A stretch of 64,000 nucleotides of DNA from Candidatus Poribacteria bacterium (GCA_016215705.1 JACRIR010000150.1:47842-111841); one strand, 5' to 3'; counted from the stretch's first letter, positions 42,225 to 50,476 are shown. The notes: a model not told the origin generated them from the sequence alone. Program-made: numbers and translations.

Positions 42225-43973
42225 TTAGCCCACCTGCTCGAGCAGAATATCGAGCACGTCGCTCACTGCCGAGATGAAGCGAGCCGAAGCTTCGTATGCC
42301 TGCTGGGCGCGAATGATATTTACGCCTTCCTCATCGAGCCAAACGCCGGCTATGGCGTCGCGCATATTAGCAATGCCGTCCACCACACCCGTCTGTATCT
42401 CCTGCCGGTCGGTCGCCAACTGCGTCGTGTACCCAAGCGTCGTCAGTGTCGCCTGGAAGAACTCCTCGAGGGTGGCGGTAGTGTTGGCGCCGAGCAAGGG
42501 CGTGTTGCGCAACTGCGCAAGCGCCAAGGCGTTGCTGTTGTCGCCCGGACCCGTCGAACGTCCGGCCGAGATAAGAGCGACGTCGTTCTGTATGGCGTCG
42601 GAAACAGCCATAGAAGCGGCCGCGCCTGCCTCGGGGTCAAATGTAAAGAATGAGTTGATTCCCATCGAGAGCAGGAAATCACTTGTATCGCCCTCCTGAG
42701 CGCCATCACCCACGAATGAAAACGTGTCGCCCGGAGTGGAGGTCTCAACCATAAGCCTGTTGTCGGCCGTCACGGTCGCAGTCAACCTCCCGCCCGACGC
42801 GAACGCCGCGTTGATTTGAGCGGCGACGGTGTTAAGCGTATCGGTATCGGCGTCAATCGTGATTTCGTGCTGTTCAAGCAACTGTCCCTGGCTGTCGTAA
42901 GCGGCCAGAAAAAACGAGCCGTCCTGGGGCGTAAACGGCAAGTCGGCGCCCGAAAGGGCTGCGTCCGCATCGGACACCGCGTAGTCGGAGGTCAGCGAAT
43001 CGTATCTCACCAACCCCTGTCCCTGGCTGTGAATCCTGTTCACTTCTTCGATTACCTCAAGCGCAAGAGTGTCAAGGTCGGCTAGTACCTGGTTGGTCGT
43101 CACGCCGTCCCTGATATCCAGATAGCCGCGAAGGTCTCCGCTCTGCACGTTGAGCGGGCGATTCCCGTCACCGGCGGCGACAACCTCATAGAAATCGCCG
43201 CGCGTGGGGTCAATATCAGAAGTGAGACGAAGCCCAATTGGATTATATGAGAAATCCTGAACGAGACCGTAGCCATCCAGGTAGACGCTGACCGTTCCAT
43301 TGTCATTTCGCCGGATTTCTACGGAGGCGAGTTCCGAAAGTTGGTTCAGAAGCAGATCACGGGAATCGAGGGCCGCATTCGCCGTTCCGGAGCCGGCTTC
43401 CAAGCCTGTTATCTGTTTATTGAGTTCGCTGATTTCGGCCGCGAGCGTGTTGATTTTATCGACCGTGGTCCGTATGAAATCATTTGTCGTGGTCCGCAAG
43501 TTATTCAGAAGCTCGTAGGACATATTTATCGAGTCGGCCAGCGCGACACCCGATTGACTGACGGTCGTCCGCACGCCCTCATCCTCGGGATTGTTCGTGA
43601 GTTCCTCAAGGCTGTCAAAGAAATTGGCCAGCGCCTGCGCAATGCCCTCCTGTGAAGGTTCAGCAAGAATATCCTCGATCTGCGAAAGATAGTCCATCCG
43701 GATGGAGTATTCGCCCATCACCGAGTTCTCGCGGCGGAACCGGTCGTCGAGCAGGCTCTCGCGGATTCGCGCGATTGTATCGACCCTCGAGCCGACTCCG
43801 AAAAGCAATCCTCCAATGCGAACACTTTGATACTGCAGGATGTCGGCGCGCTGCCGCGTATAACCTTCGGTGGACGCATTCGCCACGTTCTGGCCGGCTA
43901 TGTCCAGCAGAATTTGCTGGGTTTGCAGCGCATTCGATCCCAACGACAACATCGAGAACAAACTGACAACCAT
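42225..43973 (-). CDS. flgK: Flagellar hook-associated protein 1 (FlgK)
   Basis: 582 residues. The N-terminus LLSLGSNALQTQQILLDIAGQNVANASTEGYTRQRADI and the C-terminus VWLDEEGVNIIRAQQAYEASARFISAVSDVLDILL are the FlgK signatures. The middle holds RIHSQGQGL. It is the first hook-filament junction protein, exported by the flagellar type III system. It is followed by flgL after 81 bp containing a degraded 'gtcattccacgcagagcgaa' repeat. Confidence 0.95.
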   Translation of the reverse strand: MVVSLFSMLSLGSNALQTQQILLDIAGQNVANASTEGYTRQRADILQYQSVRIGGLLFGVGSRVDTIARIRESLLDDRFRRENSVMGEYSIRMDYLSQIEDILAEPSQEGIAQALANFFDSLEELTNNPEDEGVRTTVSQSGVALADSINMSYELLNNLRTTTNDFIRTTVDKINTLAAEISELNKQITGLEAGSGTANAALDSRDLLLNQLSELASVEIRRNDNGTVSVYLDGYGLVQDFSYNPIGLRLTSDIDPTRGDFYEVVAAGDGNRPLNVQSGDLRGYLDIRDGVTTNQVLADLDTLALEVIEEVNRIHSQGQGLVRYDSLTSDYAVSDADAALSGADLPFTPQDGSFFLAAYDSQGQLLEQHEITIDADTDTLNTVAAQINAAFASGGRLTATVTADNRLMVETSTPGDTFSFVGDGAQEGDTSDFLLSMGINSFFTFDPEAGAAASMAVSDAIQNDVALISAGRSTGPGDNSNALALAQLRNTPLLGANTTATLEEFFQATLTTLGYTTQLATDRQEIQTGVVDGIANMRDAIAGVWLDEEGVNIIRAQQAYEASARFISAVSDVLDILLEQVG

Positions 43974-43994
43974 GATATCCTTCCTGATAATGAG

Positions 43995-44498
43995 TTAGAC
44001 TTGGTGGTCCAAAAGCGAAGCCAGAGTGGCCCGCCGTTTTGCCTGGCCCATGTTGCCGTAAATGGCCTTGGATGAAACAGGATCAACGAGATTCCTTAGC
44101 ACCGAGTCAATCAGGCCGGCGCAATACTTCAACATCTCCGCATTGATACGGTTCTGTCGCTGAACTTCGCCAATCGCGGAAATCATATCGCGCCGCAACT
44201 CCATCAGCTTCGCCGAGAGCGAACCCTGCAACCGGCGCGCTATGTGCGACAAGGTCGGATTGGACTCGGTCAGATTCAGGATAGCGGCCAACCTCTTGAC
44301 GAGATTCACGCGCGTCATCTCGATCTGATTATTGGAAGCAACAAGAAGTCCGATCTGCGAGGTGGTTTCTGACAGGTCTCTTAAGTCATTGGAAACTATG
44401 GCCTTGCGTTCTTCAAGGACTAACCCCTTCAACTCGCGATAGTTCCCTATCTGTTTCTCGAGGGTGCTGATGAGGTCTTCAACGGTCCTTTGCATCAT
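43995..44498 (-). CDS. flgN: FlgN-like flagellar export chaperone
   Basis: About 167 residues from the ATG at 44,498, behind AGGAAGGGGAG; an ATG overlapping the upstream stop (TAATG at 44,525) is an alternative. It is almost wholly alpha-helical: TVEDLISTLEKQIGNYRELKGLVLEERKAI, then SETTSQIGLLVASNNQIE, as in FlgN, the chaperone of FlgK and FlgL. Its position directly before flgK supports this. Sequence conservation of FlgN is weak, so the name rests partly on context. Confidence 0.8.
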   Translation of the reverse strand: MMQRTVEDLISTLEKQIGNYRELKGLVLEERKAIVSNDLRDLSETTSQIGLLVASNNQIEMTRVNLVKRLAAILNLTESNPTLSHIARRLQGSLSAKLMELRRDMISAIGEVQRQNRINAEMLKYCAGLIDSVLRNLVDPVSSKAIYGNMGQAKRRATLASLLDHQV

Positions 44499-44524
44499 GG
44501 TCTCCCCTTCCTCTAATATCGGCA

Positions 44525-44866
44525 TTACTCACCTTCGGCTTTAACAAAATCTTCCAGGCTCTTATATATCAAATCGGCCACCCCCAATTGGTTGGATCGT
44601 CCCAATTCGCGCGCCATTTCCTCATCGAGAAAATCCTGAAACACCTCTTCGGCCTTGCCTCCACTGAGAAGAGGGTTTTTCGGAACGGTCTTGCGCATCT
44701 CCCGAATGAGCATGTGGAGAAAATACGCCTCCAGCTCTTGAGCGGCGGCACGAAGTCGTTTGGGTTCGGAATCTGAGTGGGGAGAGCACAGGTATTGGAG
44801 CTTGCGTTCGGTCTGGCCGACCCCCGAATACCTGGCCGAAACCGAAGCGATATCGAATTGATTCAT
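44525..44866 (-). CDS. flgJ: FlgJ-type rod-binding protein
   Basis: 113 residues, only the N-terminal rod-cap domain of FlgJ (AAAQELEAYFLHMLIREMRKTVP and EEVFQDFLDEEMARELGRSNQLGVADLIYKSL). The muramidase domain of enterobacterial FlgJ is missing, which is common outside that group. It helps rod assembly in the periplasm. It lies between flgI and flgN in the expected order. Confidence 0.87.
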   Translation of the reverse strand: MNQFDIASVSARYSGVGQTERKLQYLCSPHSDSEPKRLRAAAQELEAYFLHMLIREMRKTVPKNPLLSGGKAEEVFQDFLDEEMARELGRSNQLGVADLIYKSLEDFVKAEGE

Positions 44867-44878
44867 TTCGTATGGTCT

Positions 44879-46003
44879 CTACATAACCTCAAGACGCCCT
44901 TGGAGCGCCCCCGCTCGTTCGATCGCCTGAAAGATCGCAATCAGGTCTTGCGGTGTAACTCCAATGGCATTCAAGGCGGCTGCTATTTCGCCTACATTCG
45001 CGCCACTCACCTCGGCCACCCGGCCTTCTGGAGGGGCGCCTTGGCCGGTTTCGCCGGCAGGCTTGCCGATAACTATGCGAATGTCTCCGTGGGAAACGGC
45101 GATGGGGGTTACGGCTACGTCGTGTCCAACCACGATGGTACCGGTCCTCTCATTCATGACCACTTTCGCCGGCGCATCGGATTTGACAGTGACTGATTCC
45201 ACCTCACCAATAAAGGCGACCCTGTCGTTTGCGAATCTTTCCGGAATCTCGACCTTGACAGTGCCTCCATCAACGGCCTGGGCGCATGCTTTCCCGAAAT
45301 GAGAGTTGACGGCGTCAGTAACTCGCGCCGCCGTCGTGAAATCTGCCCGCTTGAGACAAAGTGTCAGATACTTGCCGTCAGAGATGATCGTTGATGGGAC
45401 TTCTTTCTCGACAATAGCGCCACCCGGCACAATGCCGGCCGTCTGATGCTTTATCTGGCCTCCCCTCCGCCCGCGTGTCTCGAAACCGCCGATGGACACC
45501 GGGCCCTGAGCCACCGCATAGGTTTCATTGTCGGCGCCTCTGAGGGGGGTGAGGAGAAGAGTTCCGCCGCGCAGGCTTACAGCGTCGCCGATAGTGGACA
45601 CAACGGCGTCAATGCCTGAGCCTTCGCTTGCATATGGGGGAAGCTCGGCTGTGACCATCACGGCAGCAACGTTTTCTGCCCGCAACTGCCTGCTCTCAAA
45701 GCTGACACCGAACTGGTTCACCATGTTCGCAAGCATCTGGCGGGTGAACGGGACGCGCCGCCCGTCTCCCGTTCCGTCGAGCCCCACCACGAGCCCCTGC
45801 CCCACCAACTGGTTGCTCCTCACTCCCCGCACGAACGCAATGTCCTTGATTCTCGTCGCCGGCTCAGCAGTTGCGGAAGAGCCGGAGAGAGCCATACAAA
45901 GACACAGCGCAAGCACGAATCCTGAGAGGAAAAAGGCCAAAGTTTCCCATTTGCCTTTCGCCTTCCAGCGCTCACTTTTCGGCCCGGTTCTCCTCTTCAC
46001 CAT
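44879..46003 (-). CDS. flgI: Flagellar P-ring protein FlgI
   Basis: 374 residues. The signal peptide is LAFFLSGFVLALCLCMALSGSSATA. Then come RIKDIAFVRGVRSNQLVGQGLVVGLDGTGDG, RAENVAAVMVTAELPPYASEG, GTLLLTPLRGADNETYAVAQGPVSIGG and the late NAIGVTPQDLIAIFQAIERAGALQG. It forms the periplasmic P-ring around the rod, so the organism has an outer membrane and peptidoglycan. It starts 21 bp after flgH. Confidence 0.96.
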   Translation of the reverse strand: MVKRRTGPKSERWKAKGKWETLAFFLSGFVLALCLCMALSGSSATAEPATRIKDIAFVRGVRSNQLVGQGLVVGLDGTGDGRRVPFTRQMLANMVNQFGVSFESRQLRAENVAAVMVTAELPPYASEGSGIDAVVSTIGDAVSLRGGTLLLTPLRGADNETYAVAQGPVSIGGFETRGRRGGQIKHQTAGIVPGGAIVEKEVPSTIISDGKYLTLCLKRADFTTAARVTDAVNSHFGKACAQAVDGGTVKVEIPERFANDRVAFIGEVESVTVKSDAPAKVVMNERTGTIVVGHDVAVTPIAVSHGDIRIVIGKPAGETGQGAPPEGRVAEVSGANVGEIAAALNAIGVTPQDLIAIFQAIERAGALQGRLEVM

Positions 46004-46024
46004 TTGACTCGCTTCCCCTTTTAT

Positions 46025-46678
46025 TCAGAACGGCCATACAAATTCGAGGAATTCCTTTATCACTCCTCGTTTTTCGACGGTGCTCAGTGGGCCTTTGCCG
46101 GCGTAATATATTTCCGAATTGGCGATCTGTGTAGAAAGAATGGTGTTTTGGGCCGAGATGTCCTGGGGACGGACGGTTCCCACGAGAATGACCGAATTCT
46201 TTTCCTCGTTTATCTTGACGGCCTGGCTGGCTTCTATTCGCAGATTACCATTGGGAAGAATCTCGGTAACCTGGCCCGATACCGTCCCCGTAATCGCGAA
46301 TGAGCGGTCGGAGGAACCCTCTCCGTCAAACTCGCTCTGGGCGTCGACATTGATGCTGGGATTTACCGAAAGTGGCCTGCCGAAAATGTGCGTCAACCCG
46401 AAAATGTCATCGATATCGTCAAAATCCAAAGAGAGCTGACTTTCCTTGTCAGTGCTCATGTTCGTGTCGTTTGTGGCAGTCGTTTCTTCAACGATCAGAA
46501 TGGTTATGATGTCGCCGATCTTGTAAACCGCCTTTGTGGTCGAATAAAGTGAGGCGGTCTTGCCGGCCGCCTTGTTCCAAATCGAGTCGGCCAGAGCGAT
46601 CTCGCTGCAACCAAGCGCCATCAGAATGAACACCGTCAAGAGAAGAAAGCGGCCTTTCGGATTCGCACACTCACTCAT
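46025..46678 (-). CDS. flgH: Flagellar L-ring lipoprotein FlgH
   Basis: 217 residues. The N-terminal hydrophobic stretch ends at a cysteine (FILMALGCSEI), a somewhat atypical lipobox. The core IGDIITILIVEETTATNDTNMSTD and the end segments TVSGQVTEILPNGNLRIEASQAVKINEEKNSVILVG, VRPQDISAQNTILSTQIANSEIYYAGKG are FlgH hallmarks. It forms the L-ring in the outer membrane. Its ribosome-binding site (GGAGGCG) lies in the last codons of the 52-codon ORF upstream, implying coupling. Confidence 0.95.
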   Translation of the reverse strand: MSECANPKGRFLLLTVFILMALGCSEIALADSIWNKAAGKTASLYSTTKAVYKIGDIITILIVEETTATNDTNMSTDKESQLSLDFDDIDDIFGLTHIFGRPLSVNPSINVDAQSEFDGEGSSDRSFAITGTVSGQVTEILPNGNLRIEASQAVKINEEKNSVILVGTVRPQDISAQNTILSTQIANSEIYYAGKGPLSTVEKRGVIKEFLEFVWPF

Positions 46679-46680
46679 GT

Positions 46681-46839
46681 TTACGCCTCCGGATGGGGAC
46701 CATGATACAGGATGGAAGAGTCCTGTTTGTGACGTATTCCGAGAAACATCTTCTTGGGAATCGCCTTCGGTGGCGGTTCGGCCTTCGGCTTGACCCTGAG
46801 AACCATTCTCTGGAATCCTCTATCGGGACCTTTCATCAT
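46681..46839 (-). CDS. Small basic proline-rich protein between flgA and flgH (unrecognised)
   Basis: A 52-codon ORF plus stop that exactly fills the gap between flgA and flgH. It begins MMKGPDRGFQRMVLRVKPK, continues AEPPPKAIPKKMFLGIRHKQ and ends SSILYHGPHPEA. AAGGAG lies three bases before the first ATG and six before the second. The start overlaps the end of flgA by 20 bp, and flgH begins two bases after its stop. It has no signal peptide or membrane helix, is strongly basic and contains PPP. No family is recognised. It could be a real small flagellar gene or a translated coupler for flgH. Confidence 0.6.
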   Translation of the reverse strand: MMKGPDRGFQRMVLRVKPKAEPPPKAIPKKMFLGIRHKQDSSILYHGPHPEA

Positions 46840-47959
46840 TCTCTCCTTCTTTCGCTATCATTAGTGTGTTGGAATCCAGCACAGTGGCCTTCACAATCTT
46901 CTTCGAGGCAAGGCGAACGCGAACAAGCTCATTGGCCCGTCCGTCTTCAAGCACGCGACCGGTGGTGGCAATGGAAAACCCGTCTCCCATCCATGTGACC
47001 GAAACCTCCTTGCCCTTCTGAATGACGGAGGGGCCGACAAGCAATTTACTGTCGAGCACGGCCCCGGGGCGTATGGTCTGAGCGGCTACCAGCCCCACTG
47101 CTTGTTCCACGTGCGTGAACGATTCGTCGTCAACGAGTCCCTGCTCAATCTCTTTAGTCTCTACGTCCGATTCGGTGACTGGTTGCCCCCGTCCTATTTT
47201 GTGAGTGGCCACAAGAGCCTCAACGTAGCGTTCAACACCGAACCTGTGATTCAGCTCGCAGTACGGCCTGCCTTCCGCCATCACTTGGAATCTTGCGAGA
47301 ACGCTGCCGGAGAAGTCCTCGCTGGCAGAGACTTCTATATGTATTGCGCGCTCACCCGCAGGAACAGGCACAGGAACAAAATTCTTTGGAACCGTTACAA
47401 TGTACGAACCATGAGGCCATCCCGTCCGCCGGGATACGTATTCCGTGAATTCCCGCTGAAGCTCATCGAGCGTCACCATCTCATATGCGCGCATGACGAC
47501 AACCTCGCTCGACCCTGCGAATCTCAGGGAAGACACGTCAGCGCCGGCGATTCGGAGCGCTGTCGCAATGGCCTCATGGCTCAGCGTCAGCGTCTCCGCC
47601 GGAGGCGGAGCCGAACATAGGGGAATTGCGCTGATAGGTCCGGCAGGTCCGGATGCATCAGGCTCCGAGATGATTGCCACGTCGCCCAACCGAACTGCCG
47701 ACGTGCGAACTTCGGCTGTGCCCCTAAGCGTAATGGTAGCGGCGAGGATATCGCCGGTCCATACGTTTGAGAATACAAAGACTATGCTTGCTATGAAGAT
47801 GCATCGAACCGTGAACCTGTTCCGCGATTCTGCAGATGCGAATCTATTCGCATTCGCGCGATCAAACAGGGCCGGAAATACCATGCGAATGAATCCGCGT
47901 TTACAGCGGCCCCGTCCGAATGAACTTCTGCCACGAAGATTCAATATTCTGGCTGCCAC
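46820..47959 (-). CDS. flgA: Flagellar P-ring assembly chaperone FlgA
   Basis: 379 residues from a GTG at 47,959, three bases after the flgG stop. A hydrophobic signal (CIFIASIVFVFSNVWTGDILA) lies about 50 residues in, so the true start may be internal (for example the Met at about residue 26). The C-terminal SAF domain has TVPKNFVPVPVPAGERAIHIEV, THKIGRGQPVTESDVETKEI and AAQTIRPGAVLDSKLLVGPSVIQKGKEVSVTW, typical of FlgA. It helps P-ring assembly in the periplasm. Confidence 0.9.
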   Translation of the reverse strand: MAARILNLRGRSSFGRGRCKRGFIRMVFPALFDRANANRFASAESRNRFTVRCIFIASIVFVFSNVWTGDILAATITLRGTAEVRTSAVRLGDVAIISEPDASGPAGPISAIPLCSAPPPAETLTLSHEAIATALRIAGADVSSLRFAGSSEVVVMRAYEMVTLDELQREFTEYVSRRTGWPHGSYIVTVPKNFVPVPVPAGERAIHIEVSASEDFSGSVLARFQVMAEGRPYCELNHRFGVERYVEALVATHKIGRGQPVTESDVETKEIEQGLVDDESFTHVEQAVGLVAAQTIRPGAVLDSKLLVGPSVIQKGKEVSVTWMGDGFSIATTGRVLEDGRANELVRVRLASKKIVKATVLDSNTLMIAKEGENDERSR

Positions 47960-47962
47960 GCT

Positions 47963-48748
47963 TTACTGCCTCATGTTATTTGCTACCTGCAACATCTGAT
48001 CCGAAGTGGTTATGACCGACGAGTTGATCTCGAATGCCCTTTGCGTAATGATAAGTTGAACAATCTCATCGACGACCGATACATTGGAAGCCTCGATGAA
48101 TCCCTGCCTCAACGTTCCCGCGCCCTCTTCGCCGGGATTGCTGAGAATCGGATCGCCGGAAGATTCTGACTGGCGAAACAGATTGCGCCCCTGGCTCAGG
48201 AGACCGGCCGGATTAATGAATCGCGCAAGCTCGATCTGACCAAGCTCATCCGTCGTGCCGTCCGCCAAGGTGACAGTCACGGTGCCATCGGTGCCGATAG
48301 TCGTGTTGATTGCGTCCTCGGGAATAGTGATCTCGGGTTCGAGCGCAAACCCATCTGCGGTGACAATCGTGCCGTCACGATTAATCTGAAATGAACCATC
48401 GCGCGTATATGCTATCTCTCCATCCGGCAGCGTGATCTGGAAGAAGCCGTCACCCTCGATTGCAGCATCTAGCGTGTTCCCGGTCTCGACAAAGGGACCT
48501 TGCTCGAATAGTTTGGTCACCGAGACAACTCCGACACCGGACCCGATCTGAATGCCCGCAGGTATCTCGAGCCCTTGTGCGGCGGTAGCTCCCGGAGCGC
48601 GAAGCGTCTGGTAGAGCAAGTCATGAAAATCGACCCGGCTTCGCTTGAACGAAGTGGTGTTTACGTTGGCGAGATTATTGGAGATGACATCCAGATTCAA
48701 CTGCTGGGCGGTCATGCCCGTTGCCGCTGTGAACAGAGACCTTTGCAT
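47963..48748 (-). CDS. flgG: Flagellar distal rod protein FlgG
   Basis: 261 residues, exactly the usual FlgG size. It starts MQRSLFTAATGMTAQQLNLD, then VISNNLANVNTTSFKRSRVDF and FFQITLPDGEIAYTRDGSFQI. It ends FIEASNVSVVDEIVQLIITQRAFEINSSVITTSDQMLQ. It forms the distal rod through the P and L rings. It follows flgF and precedes flgA. Confidence 0.96.
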   Translation of the reverse strand: MQRSLFTAATGMTAQQLNLDVISNNLANVNTTSFKRSRVDFHDLLYQTLRAPGATAAQGLEIPAGIQIGSGVGVVSVTKLFEQGPFVETGNTLDAAIEGDGFFQITLPDGEIAYTRDGSFQINRDGTIVTADGFALEPEITIPEDAINTTIGTDGTVTVTLADGTTDELGQIELARFINPAGLLSQGRNLFRQSESSGDPILSNPGEEGAGTLRQGFIEASNVSVVDEIVQLIITQRAFEINSSVITTSDQMLQVANNMRQ

Positions 48749-48791
48749 TCCAACCTCCCCGTGGTCTTATCCGCGCGCACGCGTAAGAGCC

Positions 48792-49547
48792 TTAAGTCCG
48801 AGCTATCTGATTTACGGCTGCATTGAGCGATTCATCAATCGCCTGAATGATACGCTGATCCGCCTCATACATGCGGGCCGTATCCATTAGCGATACGAGT
48901 TCTGATATCGGATTCACGTTCGAACGCTCCAACGCACTCACCCGAAGACTTGACGTTTGAACGGGCGACTGCGTCTGGCGCACCTCTTCGACGGCGCCGT
49001 AGAGATTCTGTCCATACTTTGAAAGCTGGTACGGACGTGGAAAATCGACAACAAGAAGCCGGTCTACCGACGCGCCGTCAACAAGCACGTCTCCTGCTTG
49101 AGAGAGCCGTACGCTGGCGCCGCGCGCCACAATCGGGCCTTGTTGCCCTCGAACAAAATAACCGTCCTGACTGACAAGCCTTCCTTCAGCATCCAACGAG
49201 AAATTCCCTGCCCGTGTGTACCTTTCCCCTGCCGGCGTTTCAACGACAAAGAAGCCACTGCCCTCTATCGCGGCATCCAGTGGGTTGCCGGTGTCGATTA
49301 TGGAACCAATCGAAAAATCGCCCGCCGTCGCATCGAGCGCAGAACCACCGCCGGGAATCTCGCCTGAACCACGTTCCGACGGAAACCGTCTTATTTCGCC
49401 TGCAAAAACCTGATAGAAGCCCCTGGATATCGGCTCGGCTCTCTTGAATGCCGCCGTACTGACGTTCGTCAGATTGTCTGCGATTACATCAAGCCGTTCC
49501 CTTTGACCTATCATTCCGGAAGCCGCCGCATATACACCGCGAAGCAT
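48792..49547 (-). CDS. flgF: Flagellar proximal rod protein FlgF
   Basis: About 251 residues from the ATG at 49,547, behind GGAG at good spacing; the frame opens 33 bp earlier without support. It begins MLRGVYAAASGMIGQRERLD, then VIADNLTNVSTAAFKR and GSGFFVVETPAGERYTRAGNFSLD, and ends LERSNVNPISELVSLMDTARMYEADQRIIQAIDESLN. It is a rod/hook-family protein that pairs with FlgG. It is the first gene of the visible flagellar operon; no recognisable sigma-28 or sigma-54 box was found before it. Confidence 0.93.
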   Translation of the reverse strand: MLRGVYAAASGMIGQRERLDVIADNLTNVSTAAFKRAEPISRGFYQVFAGEIRRFPSERGSGEIPGGGSALDATAGDFSIGSIIDTGNPLDAAIEGSGFFVVETPAGERYTRAGNFSLDAEGRLVSQDGYFVRGQQGPIVARGASVRLSQAGDVLVDGASVDRLLVVDFPRPYQLSKYGQNLYGAVEEVRQTQSPVQTSSLRVSALERSNVNPISELVSLMDTARMYEADQRIIQAIDESLNAAVNQIART

Positions 49548-49699
49548 GCGCTTTTTCTCCCAAGGCCCTAACGCTTCCAACCTGTAACTCTGAACAACAC
49601 TTTGTCATTCCGGGCGAAGCGAAGAAGCTCGCGTCAGAGAATCCCTCATAAAAAAGTGTCTCGCGAACCCCTTTTGTTATATTGACCCGCATTCTCAGC

Positions 49700-49728
49700 G
49701 TAGGGGCGACCCGGCGGGTCGCCCTTAC
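49700..49728. repeat. REP-like palindrome GTAGGGGCGAC / GTCGCCCTTAC
   Basis: A near-perfect inverted repeat around 'ccggcg'. Related copies: 52,621-52,649 (arms GTAGGGGCGACTC / GAGTCGCCCC), 59,561-59,586 (GTAGGCACGGCG / CGCCGTGCCCTTAC) and a decayed one near 39,297 (GTAGGGGCACG...). All are intergenic. The type resembles REP/BIME palindromes mobilised by RAYT transposases, none of which is in the window. Confidence 0.65.
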
Positions 49729-49853
49729 AAAGAACTACGGGACACTCCCATAATCGCCAATGTGAGATACCTCGCCTGCCTACCCACTACGTTCAAACAT
49801 ATCTTGAGCAAGCGATGTGCCAACTGCGAAGCATTGTCTTCTGTGAATATGGA

Positions 49854-49904
49854 TTGTCTAAGACAAGGACTTGCAGGATGTTATAATGTGACAATAATTG
49901 TCAC
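49854..49904 (+). promoter_or_regulatory. Two palindromes bracketing a TATAAT box
   Basis: TTGTCT-A-AGACAA (49,854-49,866) and GTGACAAT-A-ATTGTCAC (49,888-49,904) are perfect inverted repeats with a single central base; their centres are 36 bp apart. A consensus TATAAT lies between them (49,882-49,887). Both share the GACAA/TTGTC half-site. It looks like a regulated promoter reading right, but no gene follows on the plus strand for 570 bp, until the Rrf2-type gene. Confidence 0.5.
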
Positions 49905-50144
49905 GCTCCCACTGAAGAGATGGAAGCGGAAAGAGGAGCCACGACACTAAGAAATTTTTTCCGCCCTGCGGAAAGGATTGCTCGGAAGAGTTCGCAAACA
50001 GCGAACCGTGGAAATCACAAGTGAACACGCGAATTAGCGCAAGGCAGCCGCGCTATTTGTGTCTCAGGCAATCTGCAATACCTTGCGACCTTGCCCCTTG
50101 TGCTTTGACCAACGACCGGCGAGAATTTGCGAAATCGTGAATCC

Positions 50145-50306
50145 CTAGAACGGACGCGCGCTCTGGTCACAAGAGCGATGCTTCTCATCTTGCTTGGCCT
50201 TTTCGATAAGGGCGCGGATGAACTTGAGAGCTGCCTGTGCATCTTTGTCGGTCGCAATCTGCTCAAGCTCCATGACCTGTCTTTCGTCAAGCGTAATTGT
50301 CCTCAT
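50145..50306 (-). CDS. Small acidic helical protein, function unknown
   Basis: A 53-codon ORF: MRTITLDERQVMELEQIATD, KDAQAALKFIRALIEKAKQD, then EKHRSCDQSARPF. The ATG at 50,304-50,306 has GGGAGG about 9 bases upstream. The sequence is regular amphipathic helix with normal codon use. It is too short for standard ORF cut-offs. It is divergent from the Rrf2-type regulator, sharing a 170-bp intergenic region, so it may be one of its targets. No family is recognised with certainty. Confidence 0.65.
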   Translation of the reverse strand: MRTITLDERQVMELEQIATDKDAQAALKFIRALIEKAKQDEKHRSCDQSARPF

Positions 50307-50389
50307 CGGAACTGTCCTCCCTGTTGGCGGCGTTATTTACTATATCCCCTTCCTGCGTCGAAGGCAATGGGAACAGGGTGGGAAGTGAA

Positions 50390-50419
50390 TTGACATTGTC
50401 ATGGCAATTTGCATAGAAT
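50390..50419 (+). promoter_or_regulatory. Promoter of the Rrf2-type regulator with overlapping palindrome
   Basis: TTGACA (50,390-50,395), 18 bp, TAGAAT (50,414-50,419). The perfect palindrome TGACATTGTCA (50,391-50,401) overlaps the -35 box, where a repressor would block polymerase; self-regulation is typical of Rrf2 proteins. Confidence 0.6.
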
Positions 50420-50476
50420 GATTAAAGGCGCGTTCGTCAAAGGCATTACTTCCAACCTAAGACGCGGGGCGACGAA

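Larger units (their letters stand above)
49548..50144. other. Gene-free stretch with dispersed repeats and two operator-like palindromes
   Basis: About 600 bp. It contains a 'gtcattccgggcgaagcgaagaa' repeat (about 49,602), a GTAGGGGCGAC...GTCGCCCTTAC palindrome (49,700-49,728), paired palindromes around a -10 box (49,854-49,904) and a small hairpin TTTCCGC/GCGGAAA (about 49,967-49,983). No ORF with a ribosome-binding site was found. Confidence 0.5.

Noticed and set aside
49489..49692. 67-codon minus-strand ORF before flgF
   Set aside because: It is a translation of a dispersed repeat running into flgF in another frame.
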